Positions 12,870 to 24,635 are shown, counted from the first letter of the stretch. The stretch: DNA of 64,000 bases from Aralia elata (GCA_034770075.1 CM068383.1:5270374-5334373), one strand, 5' to 3'. Program-made: numbers and translations. Notes: generated by a model from the sequence alone, not told the origin.

Positions 12870-12880
12870 ATAAATAAGGA
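12870..12880 (+). promoter_or_regulatory. Likely LTR promoter TATA box of the truncated Tekay copy
   Basis: CTATAAATAAG lies in the middle of the LTR, followed by a purine-rich leader of the kind that marks the R region. Position and orientation fit the element's own promoter. Activity is inferred only. Confidence 0.5.
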
Positions 12881-13748
12881 ATGCAAGTATACTTGCATTT
12901 TCCTTGTTTTATTTCACTAATTTTCCTAAGTAAAAAGCAAGAGCTTAAGTGGGAAAAGAAAGAGAAAGGGGCGGATCATCTAGGAGAGAAGAAGAGATCT
13001 AGCAAACTTGATTGTTGAGTCTTAGCTAACAACAAGATCAGTAAGAACAAGAAGAAAGCACAAGAAAAGGTAAGAAAACCCTAATTACTTCATTTTTCCT
13101 TTTAAAAGCTTTGTAACTTGATAGCAATTACTTTGTTGGTGGTTATTTTTGTTTGTTGGAAGATCATGGAGGATCTTGAAGATATAAGATGGTAAATATC
13201 TACCCGGTAAATGCATGAAAAGTGGAACAAAGTAATAAAAAACACAAAACCTATGCATAAGAATGGAAAATCAATTTAGTGGATTGTTTTGGGGCACTTT
13301 TTGTGTAGTATTTCAAATCCTAAAATTAAGTTCTAGGGTGTTGTATCATGCTCCTAAGAGTTACGAACATCACCCAATTGGAACGGAGGTAAAAGCTTGT
13401 GTAACAAAGTCATGACGAATTTTTTTGTAAAACTAGTTAAAGGGGGAAAACCCTAATTAAGCATTACCTCTTTTGGACGAAAATCTGTTTTGATTGACTT
13501 GCTGATTTTTTTTAATTTTCTAAGGATATTATAGTTCATTGAATAACGAAGTCGTGGGCGTATGAACGAACTAATTCCAACTAAGTTATGCCAAAGTAGA
13601 AAACTGTTTTGAGGGACTTTTGCGCCACTATTTTGGCCTGAAAATGAAATTGGAAAAATTTTCCACCCGAGGCAATTTGTAGAGGATGTTACAAGGAAGA
13701 AAATAACGTAAAAACAAACGTCTTTCGACTTAAAATGAATAAGTTATG

Positions 13749-13884
13749 ATGATAAGAAGAAGGGGGTAAAGGCTATTGTACACGGGTGTGTCGAGGGCAG
13801 TTTTCGAACACCGTGCATGATAAGAAGAAGGGGGTAAAGGCTATTGTACACGGGTGTGTCGAGGGCAGTTTTCGAACACCGTGC
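13749..13884. repeat. Perfect 68-bp tandem duplication inside the LTR
   Basis: 13749-13816 and 13817-13884 are identical by eye. The unit starts ATGATAAGAAGAAGGGGG and ends CGAACACCGTGC. A GC-rich stretch with GACGCCGAGCGACG and GACGCCAAGCGACG follows, which adds a looser internal repeat. Confidence 0.9.
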
Positions 13885-14029
13885 GACGCCGAGCGACGTG
13901 TTGCATGTCGGGGCGTGTTGGGCGACGCCAAGCGACGTCGTACATGTCGGGCGAGCCACGGGCCTATCGCTGTGTCGTTTCGCAACGACATGCGGTATTT
14001 TGGACATGGGTCTAAAATATTCTAAATTA

Positions 14030-14030
<1 letters not shown>

Positions 14031-14108
<78 letters not shown>

Positions 14109-14109
14109 G
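14031..14109. repeat. (TAA)n microsatellite
   Basis: About 26 TAA units in one uninterrupted run inside the LTR of the truncated Tekay copy, 196 bp before the complete Tekay insertion. Confidence 0.97.
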
Positions 14110-14370
14110 ACCATCATAAAGGGTCGTTATGAGGATTGTGGTGTTCCCGAACGCTGCGACGCCGTGAGACGTTTTTGAAAGGTTGTCGCGTTACTTAAAT
14201 TATAAAACACAAACAACATCAATGAGTAATAATGTAACGAAAACCAATACTTAAAGTCTTTTTGTGACTAATTGGTGTGTTATTATTAAATTAAATGTGT
14301 AGGATGTGACACCCCCAAATCCGGGTACCTTAACCCTCAGATTCAGTGCTCACGATCCAACACATACATC

Positions 14371-15778
14371 TAGGGGTGGGCAAAACTTTCGGTATATTCG
14401 GTATTTAAGGTATACCGAACTGGACCGAACCGACCGGTTCGGTATATATACAACCGGTTCGGTATATACAATTATAAACCGGTTTTCGGTACCGGTTCCG
14501 GTTAGCAATTTTGGATGACCGGTACGTACCGAACCGTACCGGTTGTACCGATTATAAAAAATTAAGGCTACCCAAGCCAAACTTTTTCTTAGGACATCCA
14601 TACCAAGTCTTATGAAATTAACTTAAAGTCTCCTCTATTTATAAAATAAATATAAGACTAAGGGAGACATATTAGGCAATGTGAGACTTATTGTATAGTC
14701 TCCTCTATTTATAAACCAAAAGTAAGCGAAGAGAATGCATATTAGACAATGTGGGACTTATTGAAAATTTGAAATCTACATTGGCTCCCTCACATGTAGT
14801 GCCCTATTAGACAATGTGGAACTTATTCATGTGTAAAAGAACTTGGTTGTCTCTAAGTCCCACATTGATTAGATAATAAAAGTTTAAGGAAGTTTTCCTT
14901 ATAAAAAGACTACTAAGTGAAGCTAAAGATATCAAGTCCCACATTGGTCAATTGGAAAATGTCTTAAGGAAGTTTCCTTATAAAAAGACTACCAAGTGAA
15001 GTTAAATTTCAAGTCCCACATTGGTTAATTAGTAAAAGTCTTAAAGAAATTTTCTTTATATAAAGACTACCAAGTGAAGGCAAAGTTTTCAAGTCTCACA
15101 TTGGTTAATTGGTAAAAGTCTTAAGGAAGTATCCCTTATAAAAAGACTACTAAGTGAAGCTAAAGTCTTCAAAGTCCCACATTGGTTAATTGGTAAAAGT
15201 CTTAAAGAAGTTTTCTTTATAAAAAAACTACCAATTGAAGACTTGACTACCAAGTGAAGCCAAAGTCTTCAAAGTCCCACATTGGCTAATTGGTAAAAGT
15301 CTTAAGGAAGTTTTCTTTATAAAAAGACTACCAAGTGAAGCCAACGTCTTCAATTGGTAAAGTCTTGAGGAAGTTTTCCTTATAAAAGACCACTAAGTGA
15401 GCCAAATTCATTAAGTCCCATATTGGTTAATTGGTAAAAGTTTTAAGGAAGTTTTCCTTATAAAAAGACTACCAATTGTGCCATAGTCTTAAGTCCCACA
15501 TTGATTAATTGGTAAAAGTCTTAAGGAAGTTTTCCTTATAAAATGACTACCAAGTAAAACTTAATCAATGGCTTAATATTTAAAAATTTTTAATTTTGGA
15601 AGTAGACCGGTACAAAGTGGGTATAAACCGGTACCGAACCGGTACCGAACTGGTTAATCGGTTCGGTATACCGGCTCAATCGGTTCCGGTATCGGTTTTC
15701 GATTTTAGGTATATTCGGTTTTCGGTTCGGGACGGTTCGGTTCGGTTCGGGACGGTTAATTACCGATGAACACCCCTA
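14371..15778. mobile_element. Non-autonomous hAT element, 1408 bp
   Basis: The termini are TAGGGGTGGGCAAAAC and, as reverse complement of the right end, TAGGGGTGTTCATCGG. They are flanked by a perfect 8-bp duplication, CATACATC (14363-14370 and 15779-15786). Both ends hold dense subterminal motifs built on ACCGGTTCGG, CCGAACCGGT and CGGTATACCG (14400-14560 and 15605-15770), the expected transposase-binding arrays. No protein-coding capacity is seen. The middle 0.9 kb is an array of promoter-like units, listed separately. The empty site is preserved in the other Tekay LTR at about 24717. Confidence 0.9.
14635..15545. promoter_or_regulatory. Tandem array of snRNA-type promoter-like units (USE + TATA) inside the hAT
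   Basis: Plus-strand copies of GTCCCACATTG or one-base variants start at 14857, 14936, 15013, 15093, 15174, 15274, 15415 and 15493. A TATA box starts 32 nt after the end of the first two motifs and 33 nt after the end of the other six. A further TATA at 15381 has lost its partner. On the minus strand, the same motif at 14677-14687 and 14747-14757 is followed at 33 nt by TATAAATAG (14635-14643 and 14705-14713), in otherwise different sequence. A third at 14812-14822 has only a weak TAGATT. The motif matches the plant snRNA upstream sequence element RTCCCACATCG at 10 of 11 positions. The 33-nt spacing is the one known for Pol II snRNA genes. Plus units repeat every ~80 bp. No snRNA body was recognised downstream. 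Transcription is inferred. Confidence 0.6.
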
Positions 15779-18700
15779 CATACATCATATAAACTACCCA
15801 TTAAATAAACATCATATAAGATAATCCTTAATAAAATGTTACATACATAAACGTATCCCAGGTCAACTAACCTTTAATAACATAATAACAGCGGAATAAT
15901 ATAAATAAATTCATTACATAATTCATCACAATTAGAAAATAGACTATGAGTCGTCTATTCATGCATCTTGCCTTTGCCCTTGCTTGAAGATGGTTCCTCA
16001 GGCTTCTCATTCTTAGCTGAAATATTTTGTGCAAGGGTGAGCAAACAAATTGCCCACAAGTAGAAAAATATACAATAAACAATATATGATTGAACAAATG
16101 CTTATTCATTGGAATCAATCAACTGATAATCAAAAGCTTGTGAATTCAATGGAATAATCGTCTATTAAATGAAATCATCGATATTGAGTTCTACTGTAAA
16201 TACTGAGGGTCTCAAGACCACGAACAGTGTCCTAGGTTTACAAGCATATATACTATAACCTTTATCAGCCTAATGGCTGTGGACTATCCATCTCGTACTC
16301 CAGGTGATCAGCCTTTTGTACTATATATTGTGCACAAACATATTATCGCTATTGCGTAGTTCGAAATTATAGTTTCCGATAACATCTGCCCTTTATATAG
16401 GGTTATTCATCTCAGCTTTGTCATAGGAATCCGCACCAAAGACAAATCAGTTTGGAATAACATTAGAAAGAATTCTAATCTTTTAGAACGTTCATCGACT
16501 ATGTACTAGCCGAATCAAATGAGTTTGATAAACAATCAAAGATTTAATAACAACATCATCTCGAATAATTGCAATAAATATGCCATGATTCAATAACTTA
16601 TATTTGAACGAGTATTATTCATCAAAGTAATGCTTTCAGAAAAGAATTAGAAAGCTTGCATGTCCATAGGAAACTCGCACAAATATGAAAGAACTGTACG
16701 GTTTAGGAAACTTTGCTTAATATTAAAGTATAAGCAAAAGTTAGAGAACTTGCCTTGCGTGTTCGCTACAAAGTTATGACATATGTTCTTCAAATATCCT
16801 ACACAATATTATTAATAATAACATACCAATTAGTCACATATAAACTTCACATAAGAGTTTACAACTTTTATTATAAGTCACATTTCATGTTGTTCGCGTT
16901 TTATAATAACGGGACCAATCTTCAAAAATGTCTCTCGGCATTCTAAAATGATACGACCCACTTATCGCCCCCTTAGAATATTTTACTTCAAAATATATCA
17001 TTGCTCAAAATCCATTTCAATCCAAGTTATAAAATTCATTTTCGCAGTTTTTCTTTAACAAAACATTGTTCTTGTTTTTATCATATCTCCTTTGTTACTC
17101 ATTCGTTTTCGTTCATTCTTACGTCAAATTAAAGTTTATCCAGTGTACTTTAACACTAGCTAGGCCCTGGTTCCAGCCCCTTCTTCAATAAAAACATATT
17201 TTCATTTTTTTCAAGCAAGGTCAGATTGCTACAAAAACCTGGCTAGCTCTACCCTCGCTCGCTAAAACAGTCATAACTAATTCGATTCAAAAGCTTTTTG
17301 AGCGATTCTTACGCCCACACGAATCTAACTTCCGGGGCTACAACTTTCATTTTTACACCACTTTCAAATTCTAAACACACAAGACCAGAAAATTCGTACA
17401 AGAAGCATGTTAGAATCTGTCCATTTCTACGTTTTAACTTTATCCCATCTCGCTAAAAAAATCATAACTAATTCGTTTTAAGCTCGTTTCAGTTCATTCC
17501 AACTGGGTTGTCTTCGTATCTCAGAGAAGTATAACATATAACCTTCAAACTAACTTTTTAAACGTAACAACACAACCATAATAACCTCTAAACAGTCCAA
17601 AACGTCCAAAATCAGTTCATAGGTCTATTTCTTTCTCCTTTACGCATATGATCGGATTTGTTTGCTTTTGATTCCACTTGTAAGTTGTTACCAATTTGTT
17701 TAACACTTGAACTAACTTATATGAATTCTTTAACAACTCATGCAACCAAAATAACAACTAACCATGAAAATCTAAGAAATGGAGGTTTAAAGCTTTAGAG
17801 TTAATTCATTACCTCTTGGCTCCTCTTTTGCTTGGCTAGAGAGTGTAAAATGCTTGCTTAAACTCCTCCTTGCTTCTCCTTGATCTTTTGGACAGTTTGC
17901 ATTAAGTTCATCAAAGACCCATTTCACTCTCTCTCTAGAAAATTTGAGTTTTAATGGAGTTTTTGAAGATTAATGGAGGTTAAGGATGAAATGGAGGATG
18001 AATTGTGTTTTAGTTTAGCTAAAGAGCTTCAATCTTCTTTTCAAATAACAACTGAACTCCCTTCGTTCACCTCCCGATAGTTTTCTCCGGCGACCTTCTC
18101 TCTCTCTCTCTACTGTTAGTATGCAAACTGAGCTTAGCCAAGGAAATGAAAATGCAGAATGAGAGTAGGAGAGTTACATTTAGTTAAACCGTTGGGAGAT
18201 GAAAGGTTGGAGAAGTTGAGTCGTTGGCGACGTTTGGCTTGCCTGCAAGTCTCTTCCTCTCACCTTCCTTGTTGGTCCAATATTGCAAGGTAAATTCTAA
18301 TTGGTTAACAAGTACCATGCTTAATTCTAATTGGTGATGTTTGGTTGCCTGCAAGCCTCTTCCTCTCTCCTTCCTTATTGGTCCAAATATTACAAAGCTA
18401 AATTTTAATTGGTTAACAATTGCATGAGCAATTTTATTCCCTGCAAGTTCCATTCTCTCTCTTCTCTAATTGGTTAATCAAATGTCATGCATGGTTTTAA
18501 TGAATAAAAAAATACACACCCACTTGCATTTCCTTGCATTTTCGTAGCTTTTATTTGTTCCCAATTATTAAAAATTCATAACCCATTTATTAACCATTAA
18601 ACCAATTTTTTTTTAAACATTACAAATTGGATTTTAAATTGGGTTTATTAAGGAATTAAATAAAACATTTAATTCCCACATATATTTGGTCAACACATAA

Positions 18701-18804
18701 ACACCAAATAAATTATTACAAAATTAATAATACTCATTAAAATATTTATTTAATAAATATTAATAACTATATTACGAAATTTAACTCGGGTTACAATCGT
18801 TACA

Positions 18805-18817
18805 TTATTTCCTCCTT
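18805..18817 (-). promoter_or_regulatory. Polypurine tract of the Tekay element
   Basis: On the minus strand AAGGAGGAAATAA directly precedes the 3' LTR, where second-strand priming would occur. It follows the paired GATTCTGGGGAC motif of the 3' UTR. Confidence 0.7.
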
Positions 18818-18914
18818 ATAAGGATTCTGTCCCCAGAATCACGATACAATTAACACATCTGTTACATTTTACCTTCCGTACAATGATTCTGTCCTCAGAA
18901 TCATAATACATGAA

Positions 18915-21647
18915 TTAAACAAATAACTCAGGATAATTTTGCATCATCTTATCTTCGAGTTCCCACGTAGCTTATTCAGCGTTGTGGTTTCTCCATATTA
19001 CCTTAACAGAAGGTATTACTTTATTCCTGCGAACTTGCTCTTTCCTATCAACTATTTGTACAGGAATTTCTTCATAAGATAAATCCTTCTCAACTTGTAA
19101 AGATTCATATTGTATGACATGTTTGTAATCGGGTTTGTATGGTCGTAGTACCGAAACATGAAACACATTATGGATGTGTTCCAACTCAGGAGGTAACGCT
19201 ACCTCATAAGCTACTTTGCCTACCCTTCTAAGAACTTCAAAAGGTCCAACGAACCTCGGACTCAATTTTCCATTTTTGCCAAATCTTATTTTCCCCTTCC
19301 AAGGAGATACTTTTAAGAATACGTAGTTACCTACGTCAAAATCTCGCTTCTGTCGGTGCTGATCGGCATACTTCTTTTGTCTGTCTTGAGTAGCTAACAA
19401 TCTGGCTCTTATTACACTGACGATCTCTGCAGTTTGTTGTACCAGTTCAGGTCCTAACAATTGGCGTTCACCAACTTCATCCCAGCATAGTGGAGTCCTG
19501 CACTTCCTTCCGTACAACGCTTCGTAAGGCGGCATTCCAATACTTGCATGGTAACTATTATTATAAGCAAACTCTACTAAAGGTAGGTGGTCGTCCCAAT
19601 TTCCTTTAAAATCCATGACACAAGCTCTCAACATATCTTCCAATGTTTGGATCGTCCTTTCGCTTTGGCCATCGGTTTGAGGATGGTACGCCGTGCTCAT
19701 TCTCAACTGTGTTCCCAAGTGTTCTTGCAAACTCTTCCAGAAATTCGATATAAAACGTGGATCTCGATCTGACACAATTGACACTGGACACCGTGTCTTG
19801 AAATAATTTCTTTAACATACAATTTTGCCAATTGATCTAATTTAAATCTAATCTTGATTGGCAAGAAATGTGCTGATTTCGTTAGTCGATCCACAATAAT
19901 CCAAATCGCGTCATAACCCTTCTGAGTAGTTGGAAGACCCACCACAAAATCCATCATAATATGCTCCCACTTCCATTCTGGTATCTCCAATGGTTGCAGC
20001 AAACCACTTGGCCTCTGATGCTCTACTTTGACTTTCTGACATGTTAAACACTTTGCAACACATTCAGCAACTTCCCTCTTCATATTTGGCCACCAAAAAT
20101 ATTGTCGAAGATCTTGATACATTTTTGTGCTCCCAGGGTGAATCGAATATCTCGAGTTATGAGCTTCATGCAAAATTTCCTCTTTTACGTCCGGTACTGG
20201 CGGTACCCAAATTCTTCCTTCAAATCTTAATAACCCTTCGGTATCGAGTTTAAATTTGACATCTTCCCCTTCGGAAACTCTTTTCCTTATCTTTTCACAC
20301 TCTTCATCCTGCAATTGTGCTTCCTTTACCATGTCTAGTAAGGTTGGACGAGTTCCCATTTGAAAAAGCTTTTCCTCTGACTCTTTCGGATGTTTCACCT
20401 CTAACTCCAATCTTGTCATTTGTGATATTAGCTTTTCCTGATTCGTTAACATTGACAATTTTTCACGACCCTTCCTACTTAAGGCGTCGGCCACCACATT
20501 CGCCTTCCCTAGATGGTATAGAATTTCACAATCATAATCTTTGATTATTTCTAACCATCGCCTTTGACGCATATTCAATTCTTTTTGTGTGAAAATATAC
20601 TTCAGACTTTTATGATCCGTGTATATCTCACATTTTTCCCCATAGAGGTAATGTCTCCAAATCTTCAAAGCAAAAACTACTGCTGCCAACTCTAAATCAT
20701 GGGTCGGATATCCTTTTTTCGTAATCTTTCAACTGTCGCGATGCATACGCAATGACTTTTCCATTTTGCATAAGCACGCAGCCTAGTCCCTTGTGCGATG
20801 CATCGCTATACACCACAAAATTTCCTGTATCATCGGGTAAAGACAACACAGGTGCCATACTTAACCTCTTCTTCAATTCTTGAAAACTCTCTTCACACTT
20901 CTCTGTCCATACAAATTTCACCGTCTTTCTTGTCAGATTAGTCAACGGAGTGGCTATCTTGGAGAAATCTTGAATAAATCGTCTATAATATCCTGTCAAT
21001 CCTAAGAAACTCCTCACCTCTGTCGGCGTCTTTGGTTGTTCCCAATTTATCACGACTTCTATCTTTGATGGATCTACCGAAATTTCGTCTTTGTCAATCA
21101 TATGTCCAAGAAATTGTACACGTTCCAACCAAAATTCGCATTTTAAAAACTTCGCATACAACTTCTTTCTTCAAAATGCCTCTAGCGTCACCCTCAAGTG
21201 TTTTACATGCTCTTCTTGGGTTTTAGAATATATCAATATGTCATCGATGAATACCACCACAAACTTGTCCAGAAATGGCTTAAACACCCTATTCATTAAG
21301 TCCATAAATGCTGCAGGTGCATTAGTTAAACCAAATGACATTACTAGAAACTCGTAATGACCATATTGAGTTCTAAATGTCGTCTTCGGTATATCTTCCT
21401 TCCTCACCTTCAATTGATGATATCCACTCCTCAAATCTATTTTTGAGAAATACTAAGCTCCTTTCAACTGATCGAACAAATCATCAATTCTTGGCAACGG
21501 ATACTTATTCTTAATAGTGACCTTATTCAACTCTCTATAATCAATGCAGAGCCGCATCGATCCATCCTTCTTCTTGACAAATAACACTGGCGCTCCCCAC
21601 GGCGATACGCTCGGTCGGATATACCTCTTATCCAACAATTCTTGCAA
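18915..21647 (-). pseudogene. pol: Tekay pol: reverse transcriptase, RNase H, integrase and chromodomain, broken
   Basis: RT is recognised by YFSKIDLRSGYHQ-type sequence and the catalytic FIDDILIYS near 21235. RNase H follows, with FVVYSDASHKGLG near 20820 and YTDHKSLKYIF. Integrase has the zinc-finger pattern ending CLTCQKVK, a WIIVDRLTKSAHFLP stretch, SDRDPRF and HPQTDGQSERT. The C-terminus has the Tekay-type chromodomain, with EEIPVQIVDRKEQVRRNK then VIWRNH. Disabling changes are in-frame stops at about 21648 (start of RT), 21453 and 21171, a frameshift near 20690, a one-base loss near 19785, and a stop at 18972 within the chromodomain. The chromodomain tail continues in frame to 18915. 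The element cannot make its own replication enzymes. Confidence 0.92.
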
Positions 21648-23417
21648 TTAGACCATTAATTCCTTCATCTCTACTGGAGCCATACGGTATGGGGCTTTTG
21701 ATATAGGGGCAGTCCCTGGTGCTAAATTGATCACAAATTCAATTTCTCGATCTGGCGGAAGTCTTGACAAATCGTCTGGAAACACATTTGCAAAGTCTCT
21801 AACAACCGGTATCTCCTCCAATTTTACACCCACCTTCCGAGTATCGACTATGTAAGCTAAATATCCTGTACATCCTTGCCTCAACAACTTCTTACCCTGC
21901 ATCATCGTCAGACAACTCGCTTGTATAGGCGACTTGTTGCCATAAAATACCACCTTTGACTTCTTCGGAGTCATAAGGTTCACACACTTTTTCTGACAAT
22001 CAATTATTGCTCCATGGTTAAATAACCAATCCATTCCTAGGATCACATCAAATTCCCCAAGTCGAATTGGAATCAAATCCACCGACATCACATGACTCTT
22101 AATATCTGCACGACAATTTTTGTGTACAAACTTAACAGGAATCACTTCCCTATTCGCAATTTCTATGTTCAGAGGATAACCTAACTCTTCTGGAAGTAAT
22201 TCTAATTTTTTTGCAAATTCATCGGATATAAATGAACAAGTAGCACCCGAATCAAATAATACGTAAGCATTTATGTCATTGATCGGAATGATACCTGACA
22301 CCACATCCTTTGACTGCACAGCATCTTGCACTGTCATATTAAATGTTCGAGCAGTTGGTCGGGTTGGCGGTGCTGGTCCTGTGATGGTCAACTTGCCACT
22401 GTTGTTACCTCCTCTGTTTCCATTTGCTCCTTCTGTCGCTTTCTTTGGACAATCTCGAGCTAAGTGTTCCTTTGATCCACATGTGAAACATGCACCTTTC
22501 TTCAGACTGGGGCAATTTGTTGCAATATGACCCTCCAAGCCACAATTGTAACATGCCCTCTTTCCTTTCAGGCAAACTCCGACGTGATTCTTTCCACAGC
22601 TACTACACGCCTCCACTTTTTTCTTCGGATTCCCTAGCTGATTCCCAGCATTGGTATTATCATTCCATTTCCTCTTCTGTGCATTACCACCACTACTACT
22701 TCCTGACTTATGCTCTCCTTCACCTTTCTTCTTCTTCTGCTCCTGATTATACTTAGTGAGTGCATCACTTCCACCTTCTGCGATAATTGCTTTCTCCAGC
22801 ACTGTCGCGAATGAGTTTAATTGAAACATTGAAACTCGACTGTAAAGCCAAGGCTTGAGTCCTTGTTCGAACCTTCTCGCTTTTCTCTCGTCGGTGTTGA
22901 CTTGATACGGGGCGAATCTCACCAACTCACTAAATCTTGCAGCATACTCAGATACTGTCATTGTTCCTTGTTTGAGTTCCAAAAACTGAACTTCCATTTG
23001 ATTCTGCGTGCTAGGCGGAAAGTACATTTCGAAGAACATTTCTTTAAACCTTTCCCATGGAATAACTCCTTGACCACCTCTACATTTATTAGCTTGCCAC
23101 CAGTAGCTCGCTTCTGCTTTTAACATAAAGGTTGCGAAAGCAGTCTTTTGATCCTCCGCGACCTTAGCAACCTCAAATACCTTCTCTATTTCCATAACCC
23201 ATGTTTGGGCTTTAACCGGATTGGTAGTCCCTCGAAACTCTGGAGGTCCTATAGCTTTAAAGTCTTTAAATGTCGTAGCATGGGTAGGAGTTTGATTCAT
23301 AAGTACGCCCATTAGCAGATTCACGAACTGTTGCATCGGGTTCACGTCCGCTTCCCCATTACTATCCGTAGATCCCTCAGGGGTTGGTGGAGGTTGTTGT
23401 CTTCTTTTAGGCGCCAT
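21648..23417 (-). CDS. gag: Tekay gag-protease polyprotein, N-terminal part intact
   Basis: The ATG at 23417 opens 589 codons. The capsid-like region (residues ~45-220) has a retrotransposon gag core with YWWQANKCRGG and F..ELVRFAPY. A Lys-rich linker leads to two CCHC zinc knuckles, CYNCGLEGHIATNC and CFTCGSKEHLARDC, with a related CSSCGKNHVGVC just before them. An aspartic protease follows, with FDSGATCSFIS and VILGMDWL. The frame ends at a stop (TAA, probably from CAA) just as RT begins, so the normal gag-pol fusion is cut into a gag-protease product. That product keeps its structural and protease motifs and could in principle still assemble. It is 288 bp downstream of the extra ORF. Confidence 0.92.
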   Translation of the reverse strand: MAPKRRQQPPPTPEGSTDSNGEADVNPMQQFVNLLMGVLMNQTPTHATTFKDFKAIGPPEFRGTTNPVKAQTWVMEIEKVFEVAKVAEDQKTAFATFMLKAEASYWWQANKCRGGQGVIPWERFKEMFFEMYFPPSTQNQMEVQFLELKQGTMTVSEYAARFSELVRFAPYQVNTDERKARRFEQGLKPWLYSRVSMFQLNSFATVLEKAIIAEGGSDALTKYNQEQKKKKGEGEHKSGSSSGGNAQKRKWNDNTNAGNQLGNPKKKVEACSSCGKNHVGVCLKGKRACYNCGLEGHIATNCPSLKKGACFTCGSKEHLARDCPKKATEGANGNRGGNNSGKLTITGPAPPTRPTARTFNMTVQDAVQSKDVVSGIIPINDINAYVLFDSGATCSFISDEFAKKLELLPEELGYPLNIEIANREVIPVKFVHKNCRADIKSHVMSVDLIPIRLGEFDVILGMDWLFNHGAIIDCQKKCVNLMTPKKSKVVFYGNKSPIQASCLTMMQGKKLLRQGCTGYLAYIVDTRKVGVKLEEIPVVRDFANVFPDDLSRLPPDREIEFVINLAPGTAPISKAPYRMAPVEMKELMV

Positions 23418-23705
23418 CTTACTGTTAAGATTTATATTATTAGCTCATTATCCATTTACTGAACACATTCAAGAGTTATCTAAGCACTTATAAATAACAT
23501 GTGACATATTTAACAAACATTGATATATATTCATACGTCGCGTCCAGTACATAGCACAAGTAACATATAACCATAATAATATTACGGAATTACATCATCA
23601 TCATATCCCCTTACTTATATAAAAAGTTGGGATTTACATCTCATTAATAAGCTCACAAACATATATATATATATATATATATTATAACATTCCTTTTCTC
23701 ACAAC
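23418..23705. other. Spacer between the extra ORF and gag, with (TA)n
   Basis: Non-coding 288 bp with a TA microsatellite at about 23661-23681. No clear promoter or splice pair was identified. Confidence 0.5.
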
Positions 23706-24422
23706 CTACAGAAGCATTCCACGTCGCACCGCATCATCGCATTCTTGGTCCATAATATGAGTCATCGTTCTGCGATCCATGACGTACCAGGGGTACTCCT
23801 CAAACTGTATAGGATAATTGTAGACTCGATCCTGAGCTCTTCCAATTGCAGTGCGAAACGCGTAATCCATCTCATCCATCCTTGCTTTCTTGGACTGAAC
23901 TTCTCTTTCGACACGATCCACGTGTCGATCAGCCTTCATCCATGCATCTTCTGCTCTCGCTCGTTTTGCTGACTCCTCACTCAAGTCATCTTGCATGTTC
24001 TCATTCTCAGCCACTAACTGTCCTCTCTGATATTCAGACTGTGCTAGTTTTTGTTCGAGCTCTATAATTCGTGCAGTGAGATCCTGAATTACTGTTTCTT
24101 TTTGCTCTAGGGCAGTTTGATGCTCTACGACTTGTTCTGCTAACTCTTCAACTTTATCTCGCAACTCAATGTTTTGGTCATACACTATATCAAACATCTC
24201 AACTCTGAATGAGGTAGGTGGTACCCCATTCGAATCTCCCTCGATTTCATCTTCTACCTCAATTTCCTCAGTTTCCTCTTCAGGATCTGATTCAGGCTCA
24301 TACTCTGGGCCTACTACAGTAATCAATGGAGATGACTCCCTCGGTGCTAACTGCTCCCAAACTGTGTAAATGTTTCGGGGCTCCTCTTCCCTAGTCTGAC
24401 TGGGCTCTCCTATCTCGGCCAT
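23706..24422 (-). CDS. Extra ORF upstream of gag: acidic coiled-coil protein of 238 aa
   Basis: The frame runs intact from the ATG at 24422 to a stop at 23706, between the primer-binding site and gag on the same strand. The N-terminus (residues ~1-65) is acidic and Pro/Ser/Glu-rich. Residues ~80-190 form a long heptad-like coiled coil with ELRDKVEELAEQVVEHQTAL and similar stretches. The C-terminus (~195-238) has aromatic residues, YPIQFEEYPWYVMDRR, and ends in an MLL tail. There is no zinc knuckle, protease or polymerase motif, so it is not part of gag. Extra ORFs of unknown role are known in some plant Ty3/gypsy lineages, but I cannot match this one to a named family. The absence of stops while pol is broken is notable. 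It might be a structural, movement or targeting accessory protein, which is inference. Confidence 0.75.
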   Translation of the reverse strand: MAEIGEPSQTREEEPRNIYTVWEQLAPRESSPLITVVGPEYEPESDPEEETEEIEVEDEIEGDSNGVPPTSFRVEMFDIVYDQNIELRDKVEELAEQVVEHQTALEQKETVIQDLTARIIELEQKLAQSEYQRGQLVAENENMQDDLSEESAKRARAEDAWMKADRHVDRVEREVQSKKARMDEMDYAFRTAIGRAQDRVYNYPIQFEEYPWYVMDRRTMTHIMDQECDDAVRRGMLL

Positions 24423-24635
24423 CCTGTCACCAAAATTTTAAGTTCTAATTACTACTCGGGAAAACATAAGTCTATTAACAACAAGTAAGCACATAAGTCA
24501 TTTTATTAAACATCTTTAAAGAATTTCCTCAATTCATTCCTTAGAACTCGATAAAAGTTTCATCATCTGCTATATTTTTGTTTTCCTGAAAGGCTATATC
24601 CTAAGGTTTTCCCCACCTAAGGTTTATAACCTATA

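Larger units (their letters stand above)
14305..18804 (-). repeat. 3' LTR of the Tekay element, split by a hAT
   Basis: Begins TGTGACACCCCCAAATCC and ends GGGTTACAATCGTTACA. It matches the other LTR closely once 14371-15778 and one copy of the 8-bp duplication are removed (about 3084 bp). Small open frames at 15867-16118 and 18184-18453 recur in both LTRs only because the LTRs are duplicates. Confidence 0.92.

Noticed and set aside
13844..14119. Open frame with a long asparagine run
   Set aside because: It is a translation of the TAA microsatellite read in another frame.
15867..16118. 83-codon frame found nearly identically at 24797-25048
   Set aside because: Both copies lie at the same place in the two LTRs of the Tekay element, so the repetition reflects LTR duplication and not coding constraint. 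No protein features.
18184..18453. 89-codon frame on the minus strand, repeated at 30788-31057
   Set aside because: Same explanation as above; it consists of internally repeated GTT/AACC-type LTR sequence.
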